A stretch of DNA of 64,000 nt from Tenacibaculum pacificus (GCF_027941775.1 NZ_CP115917.1:1501001-1565000), one strand, 5' to 3'; counted from the stretch's first letter, positions 27,603-36,761 are shown. The notes: a model not told the origin generated them from the sequence alone. Numbers and translations are program-made.

Positions 27603-30200
27603 TTAATTAACTATTAGCTTTATAGCTTTATAGTCTCTTTGTGCACCTATGATTTTACATAAATATAAACCAGGACTTAAATGTTCTTTTTTTAGTACTA
27701 TTTTATTATTACCTAATACTGTTTTATATTCAAGCTCTTTTACTTTTCTACCTAACCTTGTATAAAGAACTAATTTTACAGTTTCTATTTGATTAGTATT
27801 AAAATGTATATCAGCTTGTGTATCCATCGGATTTGGTACAGCTTTTAAATTATCTCCTTCGACAGTAATACCAGTATCCGGAACTTCATTTTCAAGAGAA
27901 AATCTAATATCTTGTAAACTTAGTTTTTTAGTTGTCATATTTCCATCTTCAGCTACTACTGTAAATACGATTGTAGTAACATCGTCTAATACTAAACTAT
28001 TTCCGTTTTTAGATTTAAAATCAGTAAAAGATATTTTATGATCTAAAAGATTATCAGTTAAATTTATGGTTGACTTAAATTGATTATCCCATAAAGAAAT
28101 ACTTTTTTTAATTAATGTAACCTCTATCTTTCCTGTTCCCTTTGCTTTTAAATTAAAACTATTATAGTCTGATAAATCTACAGGCATAAAACGTGGAGTT
28201 AATGCTCTATGGATAGCCGCATAAGAATCTGTAGTTACTTCTAAATCTACATTTCTTTCTATAGGGAAGTCAGCTTCTTCAAATGAATTTTTATTAGCAG
28301 ATACATTATAATTAACTACGTTAGTATTTGTTTGGGAATCATCAATCCCCCAAGGTCCATCAGACATAAATAAATCATCTGGTGTGGCTACTCCATCTCC
28401 AATTCTAAAACCAATATCAAATAAATTACCTGTTGGCACATTTAAATTTGTTATATATTCTTTATTAAGAGCTAATGTTGTAGTACTGTTATTAAGAACA
28501 GCTGTTTCAGTAACTCTAAAACCAGCATCAAAATTAACATCATCTGTTTTATTTGTATTTACAACCTGTATATCTAAAGAACCATTTTTATACTTTCCTT
28601 TTCTAACAAATACTGTTGGAGGTGTTGATAATTTATAAGTTGATATCGGTTTTTCTACATTTAACAAACTAATAATTTCTTCACCTAAAGTATATAAATC
28701 ATCTAATGAATTAGACCATATTTGGAAGTTATAAAAAGCAACATTACTTTCGTATTTATCTAAGTTCCAATGACTTTCAATTTCAAAATTAGTATCACTA
28801 TTTACTACTTTTGCCGAAAGACTTAGTACAAATTCTACTGTGTTATCTGCATTTCTAATTAAAGACTTAATAAATTGTTGTCCGTTTATATCAATAGTTG
28901 ATACAGAAATTAATTCAGCTCCTAGTAAACGATCACAAATATATTTGGTATGTTCATATACACCATTATCTGTTTTTAAAGCTAAAACAGATGCTACTGA
29001 AACACCACTTTTCATATAATCTACAGCATAAATTTCTGTTGCATTTGTAATCGCTACTAAATCAGTAGGTGAAGATTCTATCGTTTCATCAGTATTAATA
29101 ACACCTAAAGGAATAAAATCTTTTAATTCGATATTATTTTTGCTTTTCTTTTTATAATGATTAGACCTAGTAACTCTTTGTGCTTTGCTTCTATTAAATT
29201 TATAATTATCTTTTGTACGGTTATAGTTTCTTTTATTTATTAATTCCGATAATCTATTATTACTTTCTAAACCACCTGCATTTCCTCCTGAAGTTGGAGG
29301 TATAATAACATCACATTCACCGTAACCTGAACACGAAGGATCTTCACAATCAATTAACCCGTCACCATCATCATCTATTCCGTTATCACAAATTTCTTGT
29401 AAAACAGGTGCTGTAGGACAACGTGCTCCGTCATTACTAGCACTTGAAGGACCAAATGCAAATAAATTAGAATCCATTTCATTTGAACCATTTAAATCTT
29501 GTACAGCTTGTATTACATAAATTGTTCCTGTTTGATTTGCTGATACGTAAAAACGTCCTGAAGCATCAAAATATACTGCTCCATAAGTATAACTTAATCC
29601 TGTTAAAATAGGAACAACTCCTAAAGATTCAACGACACTTGTTGTTGGATTAATTCGATATAAAATATTTGTATTCTTTTCTACTGCATATAATTTATTA
29701 TCAACAGCATTAAAAGCCCAATCATGAATACCTATATTTTGCGACAAATTTGCTGTAGCCAAGTGCTGAGTATATGTTGCTGAGTTAGGGTCTAAATCTA
29801 CTTTATAATAAGTACTACCTCCCCCTTTCAGATAATATACACCTTGTGCACTTATATCTCCAATATACCTATTCTTTGTAGGTAACTCATCTATATAAAA
29901 AGAAGTTGTTAAAAAATCATCTCCTATTCTTACAATAGTTTTTTCAGGTGTACTTAAAGATCCCCAAATAAAACCATCTGCAGGATTGTATGCTGCGGCA
30001 TTTATGCTTCCTGGCGTAATATTTTCAGCAGCAAGATAAGAACTACCCGAAGCTAAGTCTATAGAATAAACATCGTTATACTGAAATAAATAAGCATCAT
30101 ACACACAACTAAATGGAGTGTTTTGAGCATTAATTGTTATATTTATTAAAAGAATAAATAAGAACATTAATTTTTGTTTGAGAGTAATTATTTTTTTCAT
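27603..30200 (-). CDS. T9SS-secreted protein with lactonase-like N-terminal domain
   Basis: An 865-aa secreted protein. Signal peptide at 1-25; residues ~30-265 form a repeating beta-propeller-like domain (DUF6923-type: AAYNPADGFIWGSL, WAFNAVDNKLYAVE, AVYFDASGRFYVSA). A Ca-binding-like DNGIDDDGDGLIDCEDPSC motif follows near 270, then a large middle region (about 370-790) with a CIA30/carbohydrate-binding-like stretch (FNLKAKGTGKIEVTLI). A type A T9SS sorting domain forms the C-terminus (VPNPMDTQADIHF...HLSPGLYLCKIIG). It sits directly after the LytTR operon and has the TAGACGAA half-motif upstream. A matrix or adhesion role is inference. Confidence 0.8.
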   Translation of the reverse strand: MKKIITLKQKLMFLFILLINITINAQNTPFSCVYDAYLFQYNDVYSIDLASGSSYLAAENITPGSINAAAYNPADGFIWGSLSTPEKTIVRIGDDFLTTSFYIDELPTKNRYIGDISAQGVYYLKGGGSTYYKVDLDPNSATYTQHLATANLSQNIGIHDWAFNAVDNKLYAVEKNTNILYRINPTTSVVESLGVVPILTGLSYTYGAVYFDASGRFYVSANQTGTIYVIQAVQDLNGSNEMDSNLFAFGPSSASNDGARCPTAPVLQEICDNGIDDDGDGLIDCEDPSCSGYGECDVIIPPTSGGNAGGLESNNRLSELINKRNYNRTKDNYKFNRSKAQRVTRSNHYKKKSKNNIELKDFIPLGVINTDETIESSPTDLVAITNATEIYAVDYMKSGVSVASVLALKTDNGVYEHTKYICDRLLGAELISVSTIDINGQQFIKSLIRNADNTVEFVLSLSAKVVNSDTNFEIESHWNLDKYESNVAFYNFQIWSNSLDDLYTLGEEIISLLNVEKPISTYKLSTPPTVFVRKGKYKNGSLDIQVVNTNKTDDVNFDAGFRVTETAVLNNSTTTLALNKEYITNLNVPTGNLFDIGFRIGDGVATPDDLFMSDGPWGIDDSQTNTNVVNYNVSANKNSFEEADFPIERNVDLEVTTDSYAAIHRALTPRFMPVDLSDYNSFNLKAKGTGKIEVTLIKKSISLWDNQFKSTINLTDNLLDHKISFTDFKSKNGNSLVLDDVTTIVFTVVAEDGNMTTKKLSLQDIRFSLENEVPDTGITVEGDNLKAVPNPMDTQADIHFNTNQIETVKLVLYTRLGRKVKELEYKTVLGNNKIVLKKEHLSPGLYLCKIIGAQRDYKAIKLIVN

Positions 30201-30274
30201 AATATATATTTTACTCTAAAGTTAAAAAAACACTTAGTTAAAACCTAAAATCTTCGTTATTATTAGTTTATCCA

Positions 30275-30282
30275 TAGACGAA
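30275..30282 (-). promoter_or_regulatory. Half-match to the LytTR-like motif upstream of the T9SS cargo gene
   Basis: TAGACGAA, the core of the motif at 16336 and 36693, occurs 75 bp upstream of the start at 30200 in the same orientation. Only 8 bases match, so it is weak evidence. Confidence 0.25.
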
Positions 30283-30306
30283 ATACAAAAAACTATCGAT
30301 TAAATT

Positions 30307-31023
30307 TTATAATAAATTTAATCGCTTCATTAACTCTGGTCGTTTAGACCTACTAACAGGAATTACATCTCTTTTTATTAACACACTATTATCTTCAATA
30401 TCGATAATTTTTTTAAGATTAATAATATATGAACGGTGTACTTTAAGAAATAATGATTCTGGTAATTTTTCTTCTATTTTTTTTAAAGTAGAATGAACTA
30501 CATAATTTTTATCTTCTGTTTTTATATTAATATAGTCTCCTTTTGCTTCAACTAAATAAATACTTGGCAAATCTATTTTTATAAGGCGTCTATCAATATT
30601 AATGTAAAAATCATTACTATAATCTGACTCTAGCTCTACTTTATTTGAGGTAGTTACTGATTCATTTTTTAATTGATAATTTTGAGCTTTAAGTATTGCT
30701 TTTTTAAATCGATTTAATTCAATTGGTTTTAATAAATAATCAACAATAAAACTGTATTCAAAAGCTTCAATTGCAAAATTAGGATCTGAAGTTGTTAAAA
30801 TTATTTTTGGAGCATTTTTAAGTGTTTTTATAAAATCTAACCCATCAAAATCAGGCATATGAAGGTCTAAAAAAATAAGATCAACTTCATTTGAGTTTAA
30901 GAATTTTATTGCTTGCATTGCATTTGAAAATTCACCCAATATATTTAAAGACCCTACTTGCTTACAAAGAGATTTAACAATAACTCTTGCAGTGGTTTCG
31001 TCATCAACAATTATATAATTCAT
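30307..31023 (-). CDS. LytTR-family response regulator
   Basis: A 238-aa transcription factor: receiver at 1-120 (DD at 7-8, phospho-acceptor Asp53 in FLDLHMP, Lys near 98 in LLKPIEL), a short linker and a LytTR DNA-binding domain at about 138-238 (DYINIKTEDKNYVVHSTLKKIEEKL, FLKVHRSYIINLKKI). It is the last gene of the seven-gene signalling operon, 4 bp after the hpt stop, and the only DNA-binding output encoded in it. LytTR regulators such as AlgR commonly control matrix polysaccharides. It may bind the motif found upstream of its own operon. Confidence 0.93.
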   Translation of the reverse strand: MNYIIVDDETTARVIVKSLCKQVGSLNILGEFSNAMQAIKFLNSNEVDLIFLDLHMPDFDGLDFIKTLKNAPKIILTTSDPNFAIEAFEYSFIVDYLLKPIELNRFKKAILKAQNYQLKNESVTTSNKVELESDYSNDFYINIDRRLIKIDLPSIYLVEAKGDYINIKTEDKNYVVHSTLKKIEEKLPESLFLKVHRSYIINLKKIIDIEDNSVLIKRDVIPVSRSKRPELMKRLNLL

Positions 31024-31027
31024 AGTT

Positions 31028-31344
31028 TTAAATAGTTTTCAAGTACTCTGAAATAACTATTAAAATTTCATCAAAATCTTCAACTTTATCTAACTTAAGC
31101 TCTCTTAGATTATGTTCAAATTCATTAGCTATTTTATAACTTTTTTCAAGACCTAAAATACTAATTTTATGTTTAATTCTATGAACATTTTTTTCGATTT
31201 TTTTATATTCTTTTTTTTAAGGCTATCATAGTAGTCTTTTTTTTCTTCAGGAAATTCTGTTTTTATAACATCTATAAGTGTTTTTCGTATAGATTCATCT
31301 CCTCTTGCTAACTTATCTACATATTCTAAATTAGGTTTTTCCAT
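31028..31344 (-). pseudogene. Histidine phosphotransfer (Hpt) protein, frameshifted
   Basis: The first frame starts at 31344 (MEKPNLEYVDKLARGDESIR) and shifts at an A8 run on the minus strand (about 31211-31218); with nine A the frame continues through YKKIEKNVHRIKHKISILGL to the stop at 31028, giving about 105 aa. HRIKHKISILGL is the Hpt phospho-His motif. Hpt proteins shuttle phosphate between kinases and receivers. It lies 2 bp after the second kinase and 4 bp before the LytTR regulator, so it is the natural hub of the relay. The single-base break is more likely a sequencing or slippage event than decay, because the downstream frame is intact. Confidence 0.82.
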
Positions 31345-31346
31345 AG

Positions 31347-32390
31347 TTATTTTTTAATTGTAAAGTAAAAAGTAGACCCCATATTTAATTGAGATACTAT
31401 CCATATTTTTCCATTATAGACTTGTATAATTTTTTTAACAATAGCTAAACCTATACCAGCCGATTTATAATCATTTTCTAATTTTAAAAAAGCAATAAAA
31501 ATTTTATCAAAGTATTTTTCTTCTATTCCGTTTCCGTTATCTTTTACATAAAACTGCCAAAAACTATCTTGTTCAGAAAAACCTATTTCTATTTTCTTAT
31601 CTTCTTTATTATTAAATTTAACAGCATTTTCTATCAAATTTAAAAATAATTGTTCTAATAAATTTTTATCTCCCTTTATAATTGGGAGTTTTTCTGGTAT
31701 ATTAATATTGATGTTTTCAGAAAAATCAAGTTCACTAAAAACTGTTTTAAGTAAATTATCAATATCTAAGTTACATTGTTTTTTTTCTATTTTTTCAATA
31801 GTAGCATACTTATGAATTGCTCTAACTAAAGTATCAATTTTTTGAATATTATCTCTTATCAATTCAATTCTTTCTTTTCCTTCAACCCCTAAAACATCAC
31901 CATAATCATCTGAAAGCCAAACAGACAAAGCTTCTACACTTTGTAAAGGTGTTTTTAAATCATGAGAAATCATATGAGTATAATTATTTAACTCTTGATT
32001 TTGTTGCTCTAAACTTTTTAATAAAAAATCTTTTTGTTGATTTATTTTTATAATCTCTTTAGTTTGATTATCGATGAAATCAACTAATTTTAACGAATCT
32101 GAATTTTCAATAGAACTACCTTGTTCTAAATCATAAAATTTAAGTGTATTAATAACTCCTTTAAGTTTATCAATAACATTTCTTTGAGAATTTGTTTCTT
32201 CTTTTAACTTTTCACTAGCATCAAAAAGCTCTTCAGAGCTAATCATTGTAGCTCGTTGTAACATTAAAAATTGATTATCTGCCGTGGTATACGACCTATC
32301 AATTGCATCTAAAAAAGATTCTAATTCTTTATTAGTTTGTAAATTTTCAGGTAAATATTTTCTAATTTGTCTTTTTAAAAGTGAATTCAT
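31347..32390 (-). CDS. Soluble sensor histidine kinase (HisKA-HATPase)
   Basis: A 347-aa kinase with no membrane segment. The N-terminal ~135 residues are coiled-coil; H-box MISHDLKTPL has phospho-His143; the N-box LFLNLIENAVKFN, DNGNGIEEKY and SAGIGLAIVKKI make up the ATPase domain. I place the start at 32390 (MNSLLKRQIRKYL) because it gives a TAATG overlap with the FIST gene stop; the frame is open further upstream but inside that gene. Having no sensory domain of its own, it probably takes its input from the co-translated FIST protein, as NosP-associated kinases do. Confidence 0.92.
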   Translation of the reverse strand: MNSLLKRQIRKYLPENLQTNKELESFLDAIDRSYTTADNQFLMLQRATMISSEELFDASEKLKEETNSQRNVIDKLKGVINTLKFYDLEQGSSIENSDSLKLVDFIDNQTKEIIKINQQKDFLLKSLEQQNQELNNYTHMISHDLKTPLQSVEALSVWLSDDYGDVLGVEGKERIELIRDNIQKIDTLVRAIHKYATIEKIEKKQCNLDIDNLLKTVFSELDFSENININIPEKLPIIKGDKNLLEQLFLNLIENAVKFNNKEDKKIEIGFSEQDSFWQFYVKDNGNGIEEKYFDKIFIAFLKLENDYKSAGIGLAIVKKIIQVYNGKIWIVSQLNMGSTFYFTIKK

Positions 32391-33529
32391 TATTCGCTTA
32401 TTAGCGTTATTGTCATCGTTTGGTTGTGTAATTGACAATCATTTTCTCCATTAAATGGCGCTATTTCACCATAAGAATACAATCCACAAACGGTAACTTT
32501 ATTTCCAATAGTTGCTACAACTTCCTCTAGCTCCTCTTCTACTCTTTGATCTAAAACTAATTTACGTCCAATACAACTAACTAAAATTGCCAATTCTGGT
32601 TTGTTTTTTCTTGACTCACTAGCGTTTATAGCAGCTAATTCAGCTGCGTTAACAATATTATCTACATTGGTCATCATTAACTGTACTTTAGAGTTTTCTA
32701 AAATATCACCAGCTAAAATCATTGAATTATCAGATTCATTAATATTTAAAATGGTTCTAACAATAGATTGTTTATCATTTGTAGACTTCACTTTTAGTGG
32801 ATATAATAAAGCTGCAGCTGGTAATTCTTTTGATTTATCACCTAAATATTTTTTGTATAAATCTAATGCTGGTTTTTTATCTAACTCATATAAAATATTT
32901 CCTTTTGATTTTGTTACAATTCTTTCAGGGCCAAAAGGTGTCCACCCACCTTTAATAGCAGAAGAAACTTCTAAAGACTCACCATACAAACCGACTGCAA
33001 TAATTTCTCCTGACTTAGGATTTTCATTATAAGATGCTATTGTTTTTTCAAATCTTGCTGCATCACCACACAAAGCGCCAGTAATTAATAAATTATCCTG
33101 TGTAGCAGTATTCATACCTTTTGTTAACTGACTTCCATTTATAAAACTCCCTTCGGAAAGTATAAAAAGATATTTTAAACCTTCTTTAGTAAATTGATTT
33201 ATTAATTTTTCACCTATTTTAAAACTATCTATTTCAGTTTCTGAATTAAAAACATTTGTAGTTTTAATTACATAATTACTTCTTTCAAATTCAATTGCAG
33301 TAACTGTAACACTTTGATCATCTACTGTTTTAGAAGTAATATCTCCGGATGTTGAACCAAAAATAATATGTCCATCTTTAAATATATCTCTTATTTCATT
33401 ATAAATATCTTTATCTTCTAATAATAACCTGTTACCAAATACCAATACTAACGGCTTTTTTAAAGCTAATTTATCACCTAAATACTGCCAATTTGTATCT
33501 ATATTTTTTTGTAATTGAACTGTTTTCAT
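32390..33529 (-). CDS. FIST-domain sensor protein (NosP-like)
   Basis: A 379-aa soluble protein with FIST_N (about 25-220; VLVFGNRLLLED, IIFGSTSGDI, LLITGALCGDAARFEKT) and FIST_C (about 230-375; AALLYPLKV, LVSCIGRKLVLDQRVEEELEEV, CGLYSYGEIAPFN, HNQTMTITL) domains. FIST proteins are ligand-binding input domains. NosP members bind haem and nitric oxide and act on a co-transcribed kinase. Only two His residues are visible (His54 and one in CQLHNQ), so the haem ligand is uncertain. It is coupled to the kinase by a 1-nt stop/start overlap. Confidence 0.88.
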   Translation of the reverse strand: MKTVQLQKNIDTNWQYLGDKLALKKPLVLVFGNRLLLEDKDIYNEIRDIFKDGHIIFGSTSGDITSKTVDDQSVTVTAIEFERSNYVIKTTNVFNSETEIDSFKIGEKLINQFTKEGLKYLFILSEGSFINGSQLTKGMNTATQDNLLITGALCGDAARFEKTIASYNENPKSGEIIAVGLYGESLEVSSAIKGGWTPFGPERIVTKSKGNILYELDKKPALDLYKKYLGDKSKELPAAALLYPLKVKSTNDKQSIVRTILNINESDNSMILAGDILENSKVQLMMTNVDNIVNAAELAAINASESRKNKPELAILVSCIGRKLVLDQRVEEELEEVVATIGNKVTVCGLYSYGEIAPFNGENDCQLHNQTMTITLISE

Positions 33530-33532
33530 TTA

Positions 33533-35623
33533 TTATTTTTTAATAGTGAAATAAAAAGTAGTCCCTAATTCTGGCTCACTTTCTAGCCAAATAGTTCCTT
33601 CATATAAATTTACAATTTTTTTAACAATAGAAAGCCCAATACCAGTAGAATCGGGTCTTTTATTAAGTGATTGAAAAATTTTAAATATTTTATCATGAAA
33701 TTGTTCAGCTATTCCAATACCGTTATCTTTTACCGAAAATTGATATAAAAATGTTTTTTCGATAAAATCTATTTCAATTAGCCCTTTATCTTTATTATTA
33801 AATTTTATAGCATTACTAATTAAATTCTGAAACAGTTGTTTAAACTTTGTAGTATCACCATTTACTATTGGTAATTTTTTAACTACTTGAATACAAATAT
33901 TATCAGGTATAAATAATGTTTTCTTTAAACTGTCAATAATTAAATTTAAATCTACTTTTACTTTATCATTCGTTTCTGTCCCTGAACTAGAATATTCTAA
34001 AACACTAGAAATCAAATCCTCCATCGTTTGTAAAGTTTCTTCTATTAGCTTAAAATTGGCTAAAGTAACTTCATCTAATCTACCTTCATTATCTGTTTTT
34101 ACCCAAGAAACTAAAGCATCAATACTTCTTAGTGGAGATTTTAAATCATGAGACACAATATGTGCATATTCATTTAACTCATCATTACTTTTTTCTAACT
34201 GACTTAAAAGTTGCTTATTTTTAACTTCTGTTTTCTTTCTAAATCTTATATTTATAGCACTTTTTAGCTGCATAGAAACCAAACTTGCAATATTTTCTAA
34301 AGTATGTAAATGTTCTTTTCTGTAGTGATTTTTATCTATATGTTCAGAATCGATAACACCAATAACTTTACCTTCACTTATTATTGGTACAGATATTTCA
34401 GAAAAACGTCTTTCTCCTTCTATAATATACCTACTATCTTTAGAAGTATCATTTACAATGACAGCTTTACCAAATTTAGCTACATTACCTGCAATTCCTT
34501 CACCAATAGGTATAATATTTTTCTTTATTCTTTTTTTATCTAACTTTAAAAAATTTGATGCAATTTGTTCTAAGGTGTTATTTTTATGATTTACTAAATA
34601 AATTACACAGTCTTTAGAACCTAAATATTTCGCTATTTTTTGAGTTACTTCCCAAGCTATTTCATAAATATTATCTTTTCCTAAAATTGATTTAGCTAAA
34701 TCATTAATCATATCAATAATTAATGTTCTTTCTCGTTTTAATGTAACATCTTCAACAAGTACAACTTGATATTTAATTGCTCCAAAAGTATCTCTTACCG
34801 CATTAACATTTGCTTTTACCCATAAAATAGAGCCATTTTTACGTTTATATCTTCTATCTAATACAAAATTATCAATAGCACCACTATCCATTTTATCTAA
34901 GTATTTTTTAGATAATTGGAAATCTTCTTTAAAAGAAATATCTTTAATTGTTAATTCTAAAAATTCATCTTCAGAATAACCAAGAAAATTCTGAAAAACA
35001 CTATTTGTTTTTATAAATTCGCCTTGTTGTATAAGAGCTATTCCTAATGATGAGTTTTCTATAATAACATCTAACTCTTTTTTTTGTTCACTAATTAACT
35101 CTGTAGTTCTTTTTGTTTCTGTTATATTTCTAATTATTCCTTGAGCAGCGATTTTTTTATTATTTTTATCGTAAATTAAAGTTGCATTTATTTGAACCCA
35201 TTTAACTTCATTCTTTTTAGTTAAAATTCTAGCAACATAATTTGAAAACGAGCCTGTTTTATATAATTTATAAAAAGATTTAAAAGAATAATCTGAATCT
35301 TCAGGATAAATTAATTTTTTTACATTTAATTTATCTTTTGATATATCATACCCAAAAAAATCTATCGCTGAATCATTCATTTTAAGAACATTTCCTGATA
35401 AATCCATTATTAAATAAGAGTCATTAATATTTTGAAAAACACCTTTTAATTCTGATGATTTTTCTTTTAATGATTCTTCAAGTTTTGTATTTGTTTCTTT
35501 TAATTCTTCATATATTAAATATAATTCTCTTGATTTATCTTCTAATATTTTCTCTGCAATTTTCCTTGCTGCTTTCTGTCTTTTTAAAGCACGTTCTAAT
35601 ATATCTATTCGGTTCTGACTCAT
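33533..35623 (-). CDS. Soluble PAS-PAS-GAF hybrid-input histidine kinase
   Basis: A 696-aa cytosolic kinase: N-terminal coiled coil (1-60), PAS (about 60-170), PAS/PAC (about 185-300), GAF (about 310-465; GEGIAGNVAKFGKAVIVND), HisKA with IVSHDLKSPL near residue 490, and HATPase (LFQNLISNAIKFN, DNGIGIAEQ, STGIGLSIVKKI). No TM helices. Its ATG overlaps the stop of the H-NOX gene by 1 nt, the arrangement seen where H-NOX gates a kinase in trans. PAS and GAF domains could add redox or ligand inputs. Confidence 0.93.
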   Translation of the reverse strand: MSQNRIDILERALKRQKAARKIAEKILEDKSRELYLIYEELKETNTKLEESLKEKSSELKGVFQNINDSYLIMDLSGNVLKMNDSAIDFFGYDISKDKLNVKKLIYPEDSDYSFKSFYKLYKTGSFSNYVARILTKKNEVKWVQINATLIYDKNNKKIAAQGIIRNITETKRTTELISEQKKELDVIIENSSLGIALIQQGEFIKTNSVFQNFLGYSEDEFLELTIKDISFKEDFQLSKKYLDKMDSGAIDNFVLDRRYKRKNGSILWVKANVNAVRDTFGAIKYQVVLVEDVTLKRERTLIIDMINDLAKSILGKDNIYEIAWEVTQKIAKYLGSKDCVIYLVNHKNNTLEQIASNFLKLDKKRIKKNIIPIGEGIAGNVAKFGKAVIVNDTSKDSRYIIEGERRFSEISVPIISEGKVIGVIDSEHIDKNHYRKEHLHTLENIASLVSMQLKSAINIRFRKKTEVKNKQLLSQLEKSNDELNEYAHIVSHDLKSPLRSIDALVSWVKTDNEGRLDEVTLANFKLIEETLQTMEDLISSVLEYSSSGTETNDKVKVDLNLIIDSLKKTLFIPDNICIQVVKKLPIVNGDTTKFKQLFQNLISNAIKFNNKDKGLIEIDFIEKTFLYQFSVKDNGIGIAEQFHDKIFKIFQSLNKRPDSTGIGLSIVKKIVNLYEGTIWLESEPELGTTFYFTIKK

Positions 35624-36162
35624 TAATTTTGATTAATAATAAATTTCACCTCTGTACCATCTTCTTTTATTTTTTCTAAAATAATTGTTGCACTTGAATT
35701 AAAATACTCAAATGTTTTATTCATTAAACCAAGCCCAAAATGATGCATTGCTCTACTCGATTTATAAATCATTATAAGTGATTTATCTGTTCTATTTTCT
35801 ATAATAAATGTTGGTAATTCTGCTTCAGGATATATTTTTTGAACTTCAACATGAATATGATTTTCAATAGAAGCTAACATTTCAATAGGATCTTTATAAG
35901 TTTCTAAAAGTCCTGGATAACTTTTTTTGATAACACCAAAAAAGTGTTCAGCATATACTAATAATAAATCATCAATAGAAAGTGAGGTGTGATTACTTAA
36001 ATGCTCTAATAGTTGTAGCATTTCAGAAAAACGATAAGTTCCAATTGCTGTATATACTCCTTCAGACTCTAAATCTGATTGAGTTATAATTTTATCAACA
36101 ACTTCTAATCCGAATTTTTCTTCTACTAAATCTAAAAACTCTGTAAAAACAATTCCTTTCAT
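35623..36162 (-). CDS. H-NOX haem-based nitric-oxide sensor
   Basis: A 179-aa H-NOX (HNOB) domain protein. Full-length hallmarks are visible: N-terminal MKGIVFTEFLDLVEEKFG; a proximal haem-ligand region ASIENHIHVEVQKIYP with His102/His104 (His104 fits the IHxxV pattern); and the propionate-binding YxSxR motif at Tyr133-Ser135-Arg137 followed by GLGLM. There is no fused kinase or cyclase, so it signals in trans. Its neighbours are a single receiver upstream (6 bp) and a PAS-PAS-GAF kinase downstream (1-nt overlap). Whether the pocket prefers NO over O2 depends on a distal Tyr that I cannot place confidently. Confidence 0.92.
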   Translation of the reverse strand: MKGIVFTEFLDLVEEKFGLEVVDKIITQSDLESEGVYTAIGTYRFSEMLQLLEHLSNHTSLSIDDLLLVYAEHFFGVIKKSYPGLLETYKDPIEMLASIENHIHVEVQKIYPEAELPTFIIENRTDKSLIMIYKSSRAMHHFGLGLMNKTFEYFNSSATIILEKIKEDGTEVKFIINQN

Positions 36163-36168
36163 ATCTTT

Positions 36169-36582
36169 TTAATATTTTTTTAATTCATTTATACTCCAAT
36201 AAGATAAAACTATTTCAATTTTCTTAACATAATCCTCATATTTTAAGGGTTTTAAAATATAACCTGAAACACCTATTTCATAACACTCTTCCATATCTTT
36301 TTGGTTATCCGAAGTTGTTAAAATAACCGTTGGTATATGTTTTAAATCGTTATTATTTTTTAAGATTGATAAAAACTCTATACCACTAATTTTTGGCATG
36401 TTTAAATCTAATAAAATTAAATCAGGAAAATTAGTTTTTTCTTGTAAAATTTCAAGAGCTATTTCAGCATCCTTTGCTTCTGTAATATTATGTTGCAATT
36501 CTAAAAATGAAACAGTTCGCTTCATTTTCATTATTTCGATAATATTATCTTCAATTAATAAAATGTTTAAATTTTTCTTCAA
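36169..36582 (-). CDS. Single-domain CheY-like response regulator
   Basis: A 137-aa stand-alone receiver: acidic ED at 11-12, phospho-acceptor Asp59 in LLDLNMP, Thr in ILTTSDN near 89-90 and Lys111 in ILKPL. I use the TTG at 36582 (LKKNLNILLIEDN), which puts the first beta-strand at the normal position; the frame is open to an ATG at 36642 that would add 20 hydrophobic, non-family residues. First gene of the seven-gene operon. With no output domain it may be a phosphate sink, a relay to Hpt, or bind a target protein. Confidence 0.88.
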   Translation of the reverse strand: MKKNLNILLIEDNIIEIMKMKRTVSFLELQHNITEAKDAEIALEILQEKTNFPDLILLDLNMPKISGIEFLSILKNNNDLKHIPTVILTTSDNQKDMEECYEIGVSGYILKPLKYEDYVKKIEIVLSYWSINELKKY

Positions 36583-36678
36583 AATATATTTATTATTATT
36601 TATTGTTATCTGGAATAAATTTAGTCTAAAAAAAAAAATCACGACTTATAATGTGTTTATCACATATTTTATACCGTT

Positions 36679-36707
36679 GAATGGTATTTAGATTTAGACG
36701 AATGGAA
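36679..36707 (-). promoter_or_regulatory. Candidate LytTR direct-repeat operator of the H-NOX/FIST operon
   Basis: Contains TTTAGACGAATGGAA (36693-36707), identical to 16336-16350. A second GAATGG lies at 36679-36684, exactly 21 bp from the GAATGG at 36700-36705. LytTR regulators typically bind two direct repeats on the same face of the helix about 21 bp apart. The site is about 100-125 bp upstream of the TTG start at 36582. Autoregulation by the operon's own LytTR protein is inference. Confidence 0.5.
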
Positions 36708-36761
36708 ATAACAACAAAATTAAATTACAAGCTAAATTTTTTTATATTTTTTTATCACAAA

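Noticed and set aside
32601..33032. 143-aa plus-strand open frame opposite the FIST gene
   Set aside because: Shadow of the FIST coding frame; hydrophobic stretches come from reverse-complement codon bias.
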